Assembly: GCA_031763025.1 (NCBI GenBank)
Contig: JASSKH010000001.1
Location: forward strand, 9,357,024 to 9,421,023
Direction of reading: 5' to 3'
Source of the DNA: Macrocystis pyrifera
Taxonomy: Eukaryota > Sar > Phaeophyceae > Laminariales > Laminariaceae
DNA: 64,000 nt
The first letter of the stretch is position 1; every line of letters starts with the position of its first letter. Below the pieces are notes generated by a model. The model saw nothing but the letters and a program-made list of their open reading frames with translations, was not told where the DNA came from and did no database searches. The position numbers were made by a program, and so were the translations under genes. Shown here piece by piece: positions 1 through 13,063 of this stretch.

Positions 1-578
1 TTGTTGTGGCGGGGAAGCTCCGGCCGAAGTATACCCACCACTGCCGTAGGGCGTCTCCTGCAGCCAGCCACCTCCGTAGTATGTTTGTTGGGCGGGTTGG
101 GGAGAAGCGGCACCCGGGATAGCGACGTTCATTTGCGCGGGAGCTACCTGGCATCCCGCGGCGTGGTGGCCCGGTCTGCCGCACCGGAAGCAGGGCCCCT
201 TGCGCTTTCATGGCGTGTTGTTCGGTGGGGGACCCCAGCCTGCCGGAGTCGCTACAGCCGGCGGGGGCATCGGCGGCAACGTCTCTGGTGGTGGGTCGGT
301 AGGTACCCAACCCATGGGGGGGACTACTCCACCCGTACCGAAGGGGTCTGGGCCTGAGTCATCCCAACGGTACCTGCAGGCCACGGCATCCCAACGCCAT
401 TTGGGGCCGGTTATCCCCCCCGACGAAGCTCCTCCTCGGTTGCCACGTTGCTGATGGGGACGGTGCTGTTGCTGCTGTTGCTGGGGCTGCTGCTGCTGCC
501 GTTGATGATGCTGCTGCTGCTGCTGGGGCTGCTGCTGCTGATACTGCTGCTGCTGCTGCTGCTGATACTGTCGCTGGA

Positions 579-615
<37 letters not shown>

Positions 616-1800
616 ATACTGCCGTGCTGTTGCTGCTGCCCATCCTAGAACTTCCCGCCTCTCCTGTTCCTCCTTCCCCCTCCTGGACGCGCACATCCAC
701 CACCGGCAGGCTGCGCACCTCCGGTGTACAAGGCATGTTAATCTACCACTCCCAGCACGCCAACGCCCTAGAAACCATCTCCTTCTCTACCTTGTCGTTT
801 GCATACGCGTCACGGATGATCTCATCGATCTCGGAACGGGGGATGGAAGGGCGGGAAAGAATTGACTTGCTTTGAATAGTATACAAAGATGAGAGGTTGG
901 TAACTATGTGATGGTTCACTTCCTCTGCACTCTTACCATATCCCAACATCGCCAGCTCATCTGCTGCCTTGTCCACCCTTCCTAGGAACAGCAAGGGGTT
1001 CTCGTCCTCAGCCATTCGGATGGTATCAAACTCTCTCCTCAATCTATGTGTTGCAGCTATCGTCTTAGGCATGTAGTAGTCCTCCAAGTCTTTCCAAGCA
1101 CCACTCGGAGACATTGCCTTTTGCATCCTAAATTCTGCCATATCGTATCCTGTCATGGCCTCTATCATCAATCCATATACCAATCGCGCGTCCCTAATCT
1201 CCTGGGGGGAATGTCTGGAGGCTAGTTCCTTCGGCGAAACCCTCATGTCGCCTACCATAACTGGGTTTGCTGTGCTACTGAGTACATGCAAGCACCCAAG
1301 CGATGATAGGTATGCCAAAAACTTGCTATCCCACATGCTAAAGTGGGCCTCTACATTATCGAACTTTGGGGGTCTCGACTGGGACAAACTTGGGCGGTAC
1401 AAAAAAGGTAATGGCATGCCTGATTGGGCCTCCAGCCCAGGTGTCGGCACAGTCGACGTTGCTTGTTGTCTTCTAGCGGTTCCTTCTCCTCTCGTCCCCC
1501 CCGCCGCCCCCCCCTTCCGTTCCTGCTCCTTGCGCGTCCCTCTCGGCGCGCAGTCTCTGCTCCTCCATCGTCCTTTCCAGGACCTCTATTTTCTTCCTCA
1601 TCTCTTGTATAATCTTCTCCCTCTCCACGCTGGCTTCTTGACTGGGCACATCCTCGAAACTAGGCATGCCGAAGCAGGTTCCCACCTCTCTAGGTTGGCC
1701 TTGGCTACGCTTGCCAATACAATATCACCGGACTCACTAGTGTGTTGATTGATCTCTAAAGGTATAGGCGCAGCTGGCACGGGAACGCGTGGTTGACTCC
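1..1800 (-). mobile_element. Copia-type LTR retrotransposon fossil, gag end
   Basis: This is the Gag-coding end of a Ty1/Copia-like element on the minus strand that continues past the left window edge; any pol region would lie outside. The stretch about 743-1450 encodes a Copia Gag core (UBN2-like), with the typical order of an early tryptophan segment, a central helical block around the residues GAWKDLEDYY, and a late helical block around FLGRVDKAADELAMLGYG. A glutamine-rich linker made of CAG/CTG repeats follows (about 440-640 on the plus strand). A CCHC zinc knuckle of the form C-x2-C-x4-H-x4-C lies at about 151-192. Upstream (1470-1780) there is a short charged coiled-coil-like segment. 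The element looks broken, with at least one frame break, and is incomplete in this window. I could not identify its LTR. Family assignment rests on the Gag core plus the knuckle. Confidence 0.75.
440..640. repeat. CTG/CAG trinucleotide repeat tract
   Basis: Interrupted CTG repeats on the plus strand, equal to CAG on the minus strand. In the minus frame of the Gag-like region they encode glutamine runs. The repeats are imperfect (CTG mixed with TTG, GGG and ATA triplets), so this is an old tract and not a fresh expansion. Several apparent reading frames here are only low-complexity shadows. Confidence 0.9.
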
Positions 1801-2029
1801 AGACAGTAACACGGAACTCCTCTTATATTATATCCGAACTGTCGAGTGACAGCACATGCATCGTATGCAGGTTATTATCCAACAGGTTGCGGGAATGATA
1901 AATCTCCCGTTTATCCCCCCGAATATCCGACTAAATATCCTTCTCCTATAATCCCATATCACTATATGGAACTCCCTAATATTAGATGTAACGTCTCCGT
2001 CGTGTTTCTGAGCACAATTAATAGGCCTC

Positions 2030-3410
2030 TTTCAGGTTTGGGAGGATATCGTTGGACGCCGCCGGTAAGCTCTTGCCCCCTAGAGCATGCATCCACCTCA
2101 TTTCTTCGAGTCCGTCATCTATACTAGTTGATCTTGCCCGCCACCGCGCGGGTTGCCCGTGGGCTGAGTCTCTGTCGAGATCGAGCGTCTATCGTGTATC
2201 GTCGCACCAGCTGAAATAGTACTTTTTTGGTGTACTTCGCGTTTCCATTCGCATATTATAGCAGGGCTTTTACAGTACAACAGGAGTGGGTTATTTTTTG
2301 TGCCACAACAAAATTATCGACGAGTACTACTACTGTAGTAGTGCTGTATCCGTCTCGAATGGCAAAAAAAATGCATACTATCGCAGGTCTTTTACAGCAG
2401 CGAAGGGCAAAAAATGTTTTTTTTTTTTTTTTTTTTGGGAGGATACCGTTGGACGCCGCCGGCAGCAGTGGATTACTTTATACTTTTCGCCTTTATTTGT
2501 TTGAGATCCTCATCGTATGTTTCGGTACTCACAAACAACAACCCACCAGTTGAAAATGCATGTCAATCAATCTGTCGAATGTGTCACAACCCAGAAAATG
2601 TTTTTCATTGGTCAACAAAGCGTCGTCATTCGCATACTATAGCAGTAGAGCCTGGTATCGGTATAGATCGGGCTACCCTATATATACCCCCTACCAGGTA
2701 TACGATATGATATTTCCATGCACTTAGTAATGTTTTTTGCCCCCTAGAGCATGCATCCCCCTCATTTCTCATTTGGCTAACAACAACTTCGCATACTATA
2801 GCACAAGCAGGTACCTTACATTACAACAGCACGAGTGAATTACTTGTTGTGCGACAACAAAATTTTTCACAAGTACTATTAAAAATTGCGTACTATCACA
2901 GGGGTCCATAGTTAACGGGACCAAATTTTGTTAGTAAAAATAGGAAAATATAAAGGTTTTTATGTGCACCATAGGTCCTGTTAACTATGGACCCCCGTAA
3001 TACAAAACTATTGCATACGAACTATCGTAGGTCTTTTACAACATCAGCAGTTAGTTGATTACTTTCTACTTTTCGCCTTTATTTGTATTTTGCGATCCTC
3101 GTCGTATGTTTCGGTACTCGCAAAAAGAATGACCAAAAATTGCATACTATCGTAGGTCTTTTACAACAGCAGTTAGTTGATTACTTTTTACTTTTCGCCT
3201 TTATTTGTATTTTGCGGTACTCATCGTATGTTTCGGTAAACGCAAAAATAATAACCCGGCAGCTGAAAATACGTCAATCTGTCGAATGTGTAACAACACA
3301 CAAGAAAAAAAGTTTTTTTTTTTCAGGTTTGAGAGGATACCATAGGACGCCGGTGGCAAGCTCTTGCCCCCTAGAGTACATGCATCCACCTCAGTTCTCA
3401 TTTCGCCAAC
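2030..3410. repeat. cluster of degenerate short repeats
   Basis: No gene is seen here. A ~80-bp unit beginning CAGGTTTGGGAGGATA and ending in a GCCCCCTAGAG...CATGCATCC motif occurs at 2032-2105 and 3324-3405, with partial copies at about 2436-2470 and 2735-2785. A second unit of about 126 bp, with landmarks GCATACTATCG, CTTTTCGCCTTTATTTG and CGTATGTTTCGGTA, occurs at about 3011-3139 and 3140-3290, with a diverged copy at 2369-2600. Poly-T tracts interrupt both. Confidence 0.75.
2897..3000 (-). mobile_element. short inverted-repeat MITE, copy 1
   Basis: About 104 bp with terminal inverted repeats of roughly 25 bp. The right end (GGTCCTGTTAACTATGG then ACCCCCGTAA) is the inverted complement of the left end (GGGGTCCATAGTTAACGG), with one or two mismatches. 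The interior is AT-rich. The same element occurs in opposite orientation at 45,216-45,323, which shows that it is mobile and not a chance palindrome. It has no coding capacity. The superfamily is not clear from two copies. Confidence 0.75.
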
Positions 3411-3794
3411 AACAACTATTTCGCGGTACAGAGATCTCCTGTCAATCTGGCGTTTGCTTGTTGTAATATACAATCGATATGTTTTGCTTTGGCCAAGAGA
3501 GCGTCGTCAGCTTTCTGACTGATTGTTGGAGATCTCTCCCCGTTCATGTTTCGTTTTTCATTGGCCAACAGTCTTGTATTTAGCCCCGCAACCCCAATTA
3601 CACCTCAATGGTATCGATCCCATTGCTGTGGTACTGGTGCGGGTGCGGTGCTTGTTCCGTTCTGCTGGATATATGTCCCCGCCGAGTACTATAACAAGTG
3701 GTACCGGTAGTCAACAAGTAGGCGCTCTGCCTGAGACAAACACAGCACTATGGGGTTCTGTCTGTGCTGGTCCCGACCGGCCTCTCCCGTAACT

Positions 3795-3890
3795 CTCAAC
3801 AACTCCACCTGCGACTTCACGAAAAAAGAGACAAGCAAACTGAGAACAGCGCTCGAATGCATTTCATCGAGGGCAATAACAATTTACGAT
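3795..3890. repeat. dispersed repeat, copy 1 of 2
   Basis: A segment containing GAGAACAGCGCTCGAATGCA followed by TTTCATCG and GGGCAATAACAA occurs here and again at about 14,300-14,378, with the same upstream words (CTGCGACTTCAC). The two copies are close in sequence over roughly 75-90 bp. No coding potential is seen in either. Confidence 0.7.
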
Positions 3891-3897
3891 ACAAGAC

Positions 3898-4790
3898 ATG
3901 AATACCAGTAGATCAGGGTACACCAAAGCCCAGTGGGATGATGTTTTCTGTCAAGGTATACCGTTTTCTGATAATAATACATGTCTGTTCAAGTCACAAA
4001 AAACGGTACAAAAGTGTCATTTTGCCATTTTACGGTACGAAAAAAATAAAAGGCATCAGGGCACACCAAACCTTAGTTAGATGACGTTTTCTGTTAAGGT
4101 ATACCGTTGTATGGTAAAAAAGCATGTCTGGTGTAGCTTGTCATTACGAACAAAAACCGCGTTCATGAATACAAGCGAGTATTCATGCGAACATACCAGG
4201 TACGAGTCAAGCGTAACTTATATTTCTGAAGAAATTCCATTTCGTTTCGTGCGCGTGCGTGTACTCAGAGCACGACATCGCGGGCGAGCCAGGCGCCGGC
4301 GCGGGTGTCAGCGGGTCCTGGCGGATAGAGGGGGGGTTGCAAGTAGCGCGTTCGCGGCTTTCGTCGCGAGGCGTCGCCTGTGCCTCGAGACACGAGGGAA
4401 GCACGAATGAACTCTGTCCGGCCTCCTTGTTAGGCTTCGCGTGTACCATGTACGGTCTACAAGGGTCCTTCGGGATTGCAATATAATATTCAAGCGGTGC
4501 TTATTTTTGCGGCCAAGGTAAAATTCACAGAGAGCGACGCAGTCTGAGCACTAACTTTGTCTAGCTGACAAATGAAGGCCACGGTGAGCACCAGGCTTAC
4601 GCGAGGCGGGCGTCAGGGCTCACTGTAGCAGAGAGGGAGGAAAGCTTTACCTGGACCGAATCGGTGGTGAGGTGGTCGCGAGACGGGCGGGCGGGGTACG
4701 AAGCTGAGAGAAAAGCTCTGCTGTTCGAGTTTTTCTGCAAGAAGTTGCAATCAGGCAGAAAATTATTACATGAGTTGTCTACTGTGCTCC
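3898..4790 (+). repeat. long dispersed repeat R1, copy 1 (uninterrupted)
   Basis: This ~0.9-kb unit recurs at 60.6-62.5 kb (same strand, interrupted) and at 41.2-41.8 kb (opposite strand, lacking the first part). Its first part holds two diverged sub-repeats about 142 bp apart that share GGTATACCGTT and an AACGGTACA word. A GC-rich middle follows (about 4250-4440, with GTGTACTCAGAGCACGA and CCTCGAGACAC). The last part runs through GGCCACGGTGAGCACC to a CAATCAGGCAGAAAA end. There is no convincing protein. It behaves like a non-autonomous transposable element, but I see no clear terminal repeats that would place it in a family. Confidence 0.75.
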
Positions 4791-4907
4791 GTGCCAGGTA
4801 CGCCTGAAGGGAAGCATGATGGTTGATAAATTATAGCGGGTTGATATGCATCAGGTTTCATGGGGTGTCATATTGAACCGTTCTTTGTACCCATCGACTC
4901 AAGCACA

Positions 4908-4966
4908 ACCAGTGTCCGTCCCGATATTTCATCCTAGAGTGATACAAGTTCTATGGTCACAAAATT
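4908..4966. repeat. small dispersed repeat shared with 18.06 kb
   Basis: A ~60-bp stretch with the words CCAGTGTCCGTCC, ATCCTAGAG and TATGGTCACA is matched at about 18,065-18,122 with scattered changes. No other structure is visible around it. Confidence 0.5.
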
Positions 4967-5045
4967 ACGCCACATAAATACTACATTGTTACGTATGGAG
5001 CAAGCAAATGAAGGAGAGAACATGAAACAAAACAAAAAATCAAAG

Positions 5046-5370
5046 GAGGAAGGTTGTCGTAGGGGCAACCTGGTGTTTGGGGGTAACGGGTAGAAAAGAT
5101 AAACCAGTGAAGGAATGAGACGGTTTCGGAGGGTTTCCCATATAATAACAAGGGATGTTTAGTACGGGGGTAAGAATGAAAAATAATAGAAATCCCGGAT
5201 GATTGAGGAAGAAAGACCAAAGCAGTTCAGATACGAGCAAGCAGCGGTAGAGCGGTGTGAAGCGGGGTCGTCGGGCAGCGAGTATCCAGAATAGATTGCG
5301 GACGGGCAAGGCCCTGCACGAGCTGAATAGAACCGGGCAGGGGACGTCAGGGAGTCATCTAGTTGTTTTT
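5046..5370 (+). repeat. A1 split direct repeat of the YR retroelement
   Basis: This ~325-bp sequence is repeated at 11,587-11,911 with one or two differences. It marks the left end of the element; the flank to its left does not match the flank of A2, while A2 joins directly to B1, as expected for split direct repeats. Confidence 0.9.
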
Positions 5371-5420
5371 TTAGGACGTCAAGGAGTCGTCAAGTGGTCA
5401 GCAGTCGTTGAGCCTGTGCG

Positions 5421-7660
<2,240 letters not shown>

Positions 7661-8149
7661 GAGGGACGGAGGCGGTTTGGGGAAGCGTAAGAGGGAAGGG
7701 GACGGGGGAGGGTGGGGGGGGGAGGAGGACGGGAGACGGAGAAGGAGGGGAGGGGAACGACGGGCCGGCGAAGAAATGAGGACACGGGCTCCGCGGCACA
7801 GCGGAGCCAACCAAGCGAGCAATCGTCACGGGCTCGGGGGACGACGGCGACGAGGGCGACGGCGGGGGGTTCGGGTTGGGCGCTTGGCCAGAAGGGGGGT
7901 CCGACTCCGGGGTCGGTGGTTTTGTCACAAACAGGTGCGATATCCGGCCGGCGCGTTGAAGATCAGAAGCGTTGGGAGGTTGCACAGGGGTTGTTGGGGA
8001 AGGTGTCGGGGAAATCGGTGAAGGCGGCAAGCTTAGTGCGAGTTTTAGCTACGACGGCTGGGGCAGTTTTGTCACGAGTAACCGAGGCGGGGGAAGGGGG
8101 GGTAGGGAGGGTGGTGCAATGGTTGGGGGGTTCGTTGACAGCACCCCAC

Positions 8150-10020
8150 ATGGATCCAGAGCGCGTACAAGCGTTCTTCGGGGACAAGCACCAATTCCCG
8201 GAAATCGACAAGTTGAGGCACATAGCGCGCGTGGGGGTACCGGTAGACGTTGGGCCAGGGGGGGACCTTGCACAGGAACTAGCATATGGAAATCATTCAA
8301 GCGCGCAGAAATTTAGCGACGCAGTGTGGGGAAAAAAAGCGGTTGCGGACGTGGCGGGGGGAAGGGCGATTGCTTTCCCAAAGAAGGAAGCAGAGAATAT
8401 TCCGGGGCTGCGGGTGTCCCCAGTTGGGGTAGTAGAAGAGCGCGAAAAGATAAGGATAATCCACGACATGACATTCGAGCACGAAAATGGACGCGGGTCG
8501 GTGAACTCGACGACGGATTGGGATGAGATTCCGGCATGTGCGCTGGCGGGGGTGATGCATGAGGTTTTACAAAGGGTACTGGGGTTGAGGGTTAAGTTCG
8601 GGGATCGAGCGCGAATTCTTATTAAAAAAATGGACGTCAAAAATGCGTTCAGACAGATCCCAGTAGACCCTGACGGTGCAGCGGCTTTCGGGTATGTACT
8701 GGGGGAGTACCGTTTCGTCGATTTGCGCTTGCAGTTTGGGTGGAGGGGTAGTCCGGGGTGGTGGGGAGTGATATCAGCTGCGATGCAGCATCCTCAACGT
8801 AACACCACGAGAGCATCCGCGTCGTTCTCGAGGGCGGGAGACCGCGCGGTAGAGCACGTGACCGTTGCGCAGGCAACGGGGTGTCCGATAGCACAGTGGC
8901 CGGCAGAGTGCGTAGTGCGGCCAGCGCACGGGGGAGGGCCGGACGACCCAGCCTTTGTGTTTTTTTTTATGGATGATGCCATCTCAGTAGAGGTTCAATG
9001 GGATCCGGAAGGGGGCGCTGTGCTTGGACTTGTCTCGATCGCTAGCGGGAATCCACGAGCAGGCTATGGGCGAGAGGCCAGAAGGGGAAGAGCCGTTACT
9101 TTCGGGGAAAAAGGTGACAGGCTGGGTAACGCGACAAGAGGTGTTGGGGTACGATGTTGACACAGAGAGCATGACTATTGCCCTCCCGAAACGAAAGGTA
9201 GACGAATTACGCGCGCGATTGGCACAGTGGCCAGCAGGGCGGCAGACGGCAACGGTGAGGGAGGTGCTAGTGTTGGCAGGGAAGTTGCACCACGCATCCT
9301 TTGTAATCCGGCCCGGACGGTACTTCGTCCGTCGGCTTCTGCAGTTATCTAATCTGCATCTTGATGGGGTGGAGCGGGCCGGGGGGGGGGGGGCGTGGGG
9401 TAGGTTCAGAAAGCAGAAGGAAGCGAGACGAGTTTTACGGTTTTCGCGGGAGTTCATGGCAGACGTGGGATGGTGGAGATGGTTTTTGGAGACGGGGAGG
9501 GGGGGTACGGGGGAGAGAGCATAACAGCGCCGTCTTTCAGCTTCGTGAAGCAACGGCCGAGTAGAACCTGGTTTTCGGACGCTTCATTGACAGCGATAGG
9601 GGGGTTGTGCATGGAAACGGGGGTGTACTGGAGATTCGCCCTGCCAGAAGAGGTGCAGAAACGTACGATAAGGGGGGGGCAGGTGGTAGCTGATTTAATT
9701 TCCATTAACCTGCTGGAGGTCATGGCCATGGTGGTGACGGCGTTCGTAATGGTGGACATGAGGGGGGAGAGACCGGGTAGGAAGGGGGAGGCAGTTTTGA
9801 TGAGGGCAGATAACGAAGCAGCCGTAACCTGGGTAAAGAGGTGTCGAGGGGGGGGTAAGAAACAAGCGAGAGTAGGGGCATTGATGAGAATGATGGGGGC
9901 GTTGGAAGCAAGGGGAAGGTGGTGTTTTCAGGCAAGGCACGTACGGGGGGTCAATAACAGGTTGGCAGATGGTCTGACTAGGTGGCGGGAGGAGCAGATT
10001 CCCGAGAAACTGAACGTAGA
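8150..10020 (+). mobile_element. reverse transcriptase and RNase H region of the YR retroelement
   Basis: Reverse-transcriptase signatures run in the expected order: a KIRIIHDMT segment, the palm block MDVKNAFRQIPVD (about 8630-8670), and an FFMDDA segment (about 8960) that corresponds to the YxDD box. After the connection domain, an RNase H begins near 9550 with WFSDAS (catalytic aspartate), includes an INLLEVMA glutamate block and the ADNEAAV aspartate block, and ends near 9990 with a RGVNNRLADGLTR segment. This RT/RH order followed by a recombinase is diagnostic of the DIRS order and not of Gypsy or Copia. It is part of a fossil element and its frame is broken in a few places. Confidence 0.85.
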
Positions 10021-10176
10021 ATGTCCCGAAATCGCTTGGCAGGTGCAGGAACTGGGACCGGGGGAGCAGCTAATGTGTTCGGAGATATTGCGAGAGAGTA
10101 CGCATTTGGAAGAGTTGCAGCTTCGTCTCGAAAAACTTACGAGGCGAATTGGAGGATGAGGGTGAGCTGGTGATCG

Positions 10177-11166
10177 TTGGTCGGGAAAGGGTGTTGGCTG
10201 CAGAAAGACATGGGGGAGATGGAGTTAGTGGGGGAGTTGGTCGAATTCATGGGGTATTGCTGCGCAGAAAAAGGGAACAAGGAGTCGACGGTAGTAGGCA
10301 AGTTAGTGGCGATTAACTTCTACCATGAGCAGTTCGTGGGGCTTTCGGTGCCCATGAGTAACCCACTGATCAGATCGGTGAGGCAAGGTATCAAGAGGGC
10401 ACACGTAGAGACGGGTAGTCAGCAGAGGGTAAGAAGACCATTGACTTGGGGGATGCTGAGGGGGATGCAAGGAAGCACTGCATCATGGGGGGAAGGGGGG
10501 AGGGTGTTATGGATAGGTCTGGCACTGTCCTACTTTTTGATGTTACGAGCGTCAGAATTGTTTGCCAAGGAGAGAGGGGTGTATCATAAGGTATACTGCT
10601 TAAGGAGGGGAGATGTTGCGTTTTTCAGAGATAACGATCAACTGGCGGAGGGTAGCATTCGGGAAGCAAATAAGGTAGAGGTGAGGTTCAGGGGATCGAA
10701 GGGAGATCAAGGAGGAAAAGGGGTGGTACTAGTCAGGACAAGACCAGGCCGGGGTGGAGGAGAGGAAGGGGGGGCAGTGGGGCTATTGGTGGAGCTTTTC
10801 GAGATGTACAATGACGGGGAGTTGACAGGGGAAGCCCCTTTGATGACATACAGAGGAACGGACGGTTGGAGGGTCTGGTCCAGGGGGAAGGCAACCCAGT
10901 GCTTGAGGAAAGGTCTCGCCAGTGTAGGGAGGAGGTGGAAGGAAGAGGGGAGAGGAGCGGGGGCAAGTCTGATTCCGGAAGAATTCGCGTTGCATTCGGG
11001 GAGAATAGGGGGGGCAACCAGACTGGCCGCGAGAAGAGTGCCAGAGGCCGTGATTAAGAAAGAAGGAAGGTGGTCGTCGGACTCGTTTATGGTGTACGTT
11101 AGGGCTAATATAGAAGACCCGGTATGGGTATCAGAGGTGTTGGAGCATGGGGGGGGGGGAGTTTGA
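10177..11166 (+). mobile_element. tyrosine recombinase of the YR retroelement
   Basis: An open stretch of about 330 residues resembling the recombinase of DIRS/Ngaro elements, the enzyme these elements use for insertion in place of a DDE integrase. The first catalytic arginine lies in LMLRASELFA. The box HSGRIGGATRLA gives the H-x2-R pair, followed by a GRWSSDSF segment and a tyrosine in FMVYVR, so the R-H-R-Y set is visible. It directly precedes the B1 repeat, the normal position. Confidence 0.88.
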
Positions 11167-11315
11167 GATACAGCCAGGACAAGGGACGAGATGGGGTTGA
11201 ATACTATAGGTGCTACTTCGCCCGGTATAGTAAGGACCGCTTGGGAGGCTGCAAAAGTACCCAAACAGTCCTTACACATATCCGGACGAAGAAGGAAGGA
11301 ACCGCGGTCTCGTGA

Positions 11316-11586
11316 GGGGAGGCGTTCCACTAGCGGAGCGCGACCGGTAAGGAGGTCGACCGCGTTTCGTTGGTGTGGAAGGGGGTGGGAGGCGTAAGCA
11401 AGCGAAAGGGACAAGGCAACCCCCCCTTTCTCTCTTCCCTCCGGCTATTTTATATAGGGGTAAGGAAGGCGTACGCATGCGGGGGGGGGGGGACGGGCCA
11501 GGGCACCCCCCCCCCCCCCCCCACCACCACCACTTCGGCTTCTTCAATTAATATCAAGCATTTTTTCGTGGAAGTGGACAACCAAA
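11316..11586 (+). repeat. B1 split direct repeat of the YR retroelement
   Basis: About 270 bp repeated at 12,654-12,924, differing mainly in the lengths of a G run and a C run. It starts GGCGTTCCACTAGCGGAGCG and ends AGTGGACAACCAAA, where it abuts A2. Confidence 0.9.
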
Positions 11587-11911
11587 GAGGAAGGTTGTCG
11601 TAGGGGCAACCTGGTGTTTGGGGGTAACGGGTAGAAAAGATAAACCAGTGAAGGAATGAGACGGTTTCGGAGGGTTTCCCATATAATAACAAGGGATGTT
11701 TAGTACGGGGGTAAGAATGAAAAATAATAGAAATCCCGGATGATTGAGGAAGAAAGACCAAAGCAGTTCAGATACGAGCAAGCAGCGGTAGAGCGGTGTG
11801 AAGCGGGGTCGTCGGGCAGCGAGTATCCAGAATAGATTGCGGACGGGCAAGGCCCTGCACGAGCTGAATAGAACCGGGCAGGGGACCTCAGGGAGTCATC
11901 TAGTTGTGTTT
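11587..11911 (+). repeat. A2 split direct repeat of the YR retroelement
   Basis: Second copy of A1, joined directly to B1 on its left. On its right it passes into about 70 bp of unique sequence and then the 282-bp array, whereas classic elements of this type have B2 immediately after A2. Confidence 0.9.
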
Positions 11912-11978
11912 TTCCCGCCCACCCTCCCGCAACAATTTTCCACGGCGGATGGGCAAACGGAGGGGAAGGAGACACAGT

Positions 11979-12640
11979 GGTCGATTAGTAATGGCTTAAT
12001 CCCGATCGCACGGGCCGTTTGAAACGGAATCATTACATAATAATCGTTTGGTTTTCGTGGTGGGTCCCGATCGCACGGGCCGTTAGAAACAGAACCACTA
12101 GAAAGCACGCGTAAGTGGTGGTCGACTAAGTGATGGCATAATCCCGGTCACACGGGCCGCTAGAAACGGAATCATCACATAATCGTTTAGCAATCGTGGT
12201 GGGTTCCCGGTACGAACGGGCCGTTAGAAACGGAACCACCCGAAAGCACAGGCACATAGTGGTCGATTAGTAGTGGTTTAATCCCGATCGCACGGGCCGT
12301 TTGAAACGGGACATTACATATTAATCGTTTGGTTTTCGTGGTGGGCTCCCGATCGCACGGGTCGTTAGAAACGGAACCACTAGAAAGCACGCGTAAGTGG
12401 TGGTCGATTAAGTGATGGCATAATCTCGATCGCACGGGCCGTTAGAAACGGAATCATCACATAATCGTTTAGCAATCGTGGTGGGTTCCCGGTACGAACG
12501 GGCCGTTAGAAACGGAACCACCCGAAAGCACAAGCACGTAGGGGTCGATTGGTAGTGGCTTAATCCCGATCGCACGGGCCGTTTGAAACGGAATCACTAC
12601 ACTCATAATCGTTTGGCAGTCGAGGTGGGTCCCCGGCGGG
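11979..12640 (+). repeat. 282-bp tandem array of hairpin-forming units
   Basis: Two full 282-bp units start at 11,979 and 12,261 and a partial third at 12,543, each beginning GTCGATT. Each full unit contains four related ~70-bp sub-units centred on ACGGGCCGTT followed by GAAACGG or AGAAACGG. The core CCGTTTGAAACGG or CCGTTAGAAACGG is a perfect short stem with a one- to three-base loop, and outer arms (for example TAATG...CATTA, GTGGT...ACCAC) extend it, so every sub-unit can fold into a hairpin or cruciform. It lies between A2 and B2 of the retroelement. Confidence 0.9.
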
Positions 12641-12653
12641 GAGGCGTCTGGGG

Positions 12654-12925
12654 GGGGAGGCGTTCCACTAGCGGAGCGCGACCGGTAAGGAGGTCGACCG
12701 CGTTTCGTTGGTGTGGAAGGGGGTGGGAGGCGTAAGCAAGCGAAAGGGACAAGGCAACCCCTCCTTTCTCTCTTCCCTCCGGCTATTTTATATAGGGGTA
12801 AGGAAGGCGTACGCATGCGGGGGGGGGGGACGGGCCAGGGCACCCCCCCCCCCCCCCCCCCCCCCCCACCACTTCGGCTTCTTCAATTAACATCAAGCAT
12901 TTTTTCGTGGAAGTGGACAACCAAA
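12654..12925 (+). repeat. B2 split direct repeat and right end of the YR retroelement
   Basis: Second copy of B1. It ends at ACAACCAAAA, after which the sequence changes to an A-rich flank not found after B1; this gives the right border of the element. Confidence 0.88.
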
Positions 12926-13063
12926 ACGAAGAAAAAAAATCGAAAGAGAAAAAATACAACGAAAAAAGAAGAAAGAAAAATGTCGTGCCTCCCAAGGTTT
13001 TTTAGTAAGAGAGATGCGTTGGATAGATCAAACAATATTATGCTGCTGAACCAGATGTCAATT

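Noticed and set aside
1155-1748. A 197-codon plus-strand ORF
   Set aside because: Antisense of the Copia-type Gag region, without any domain.
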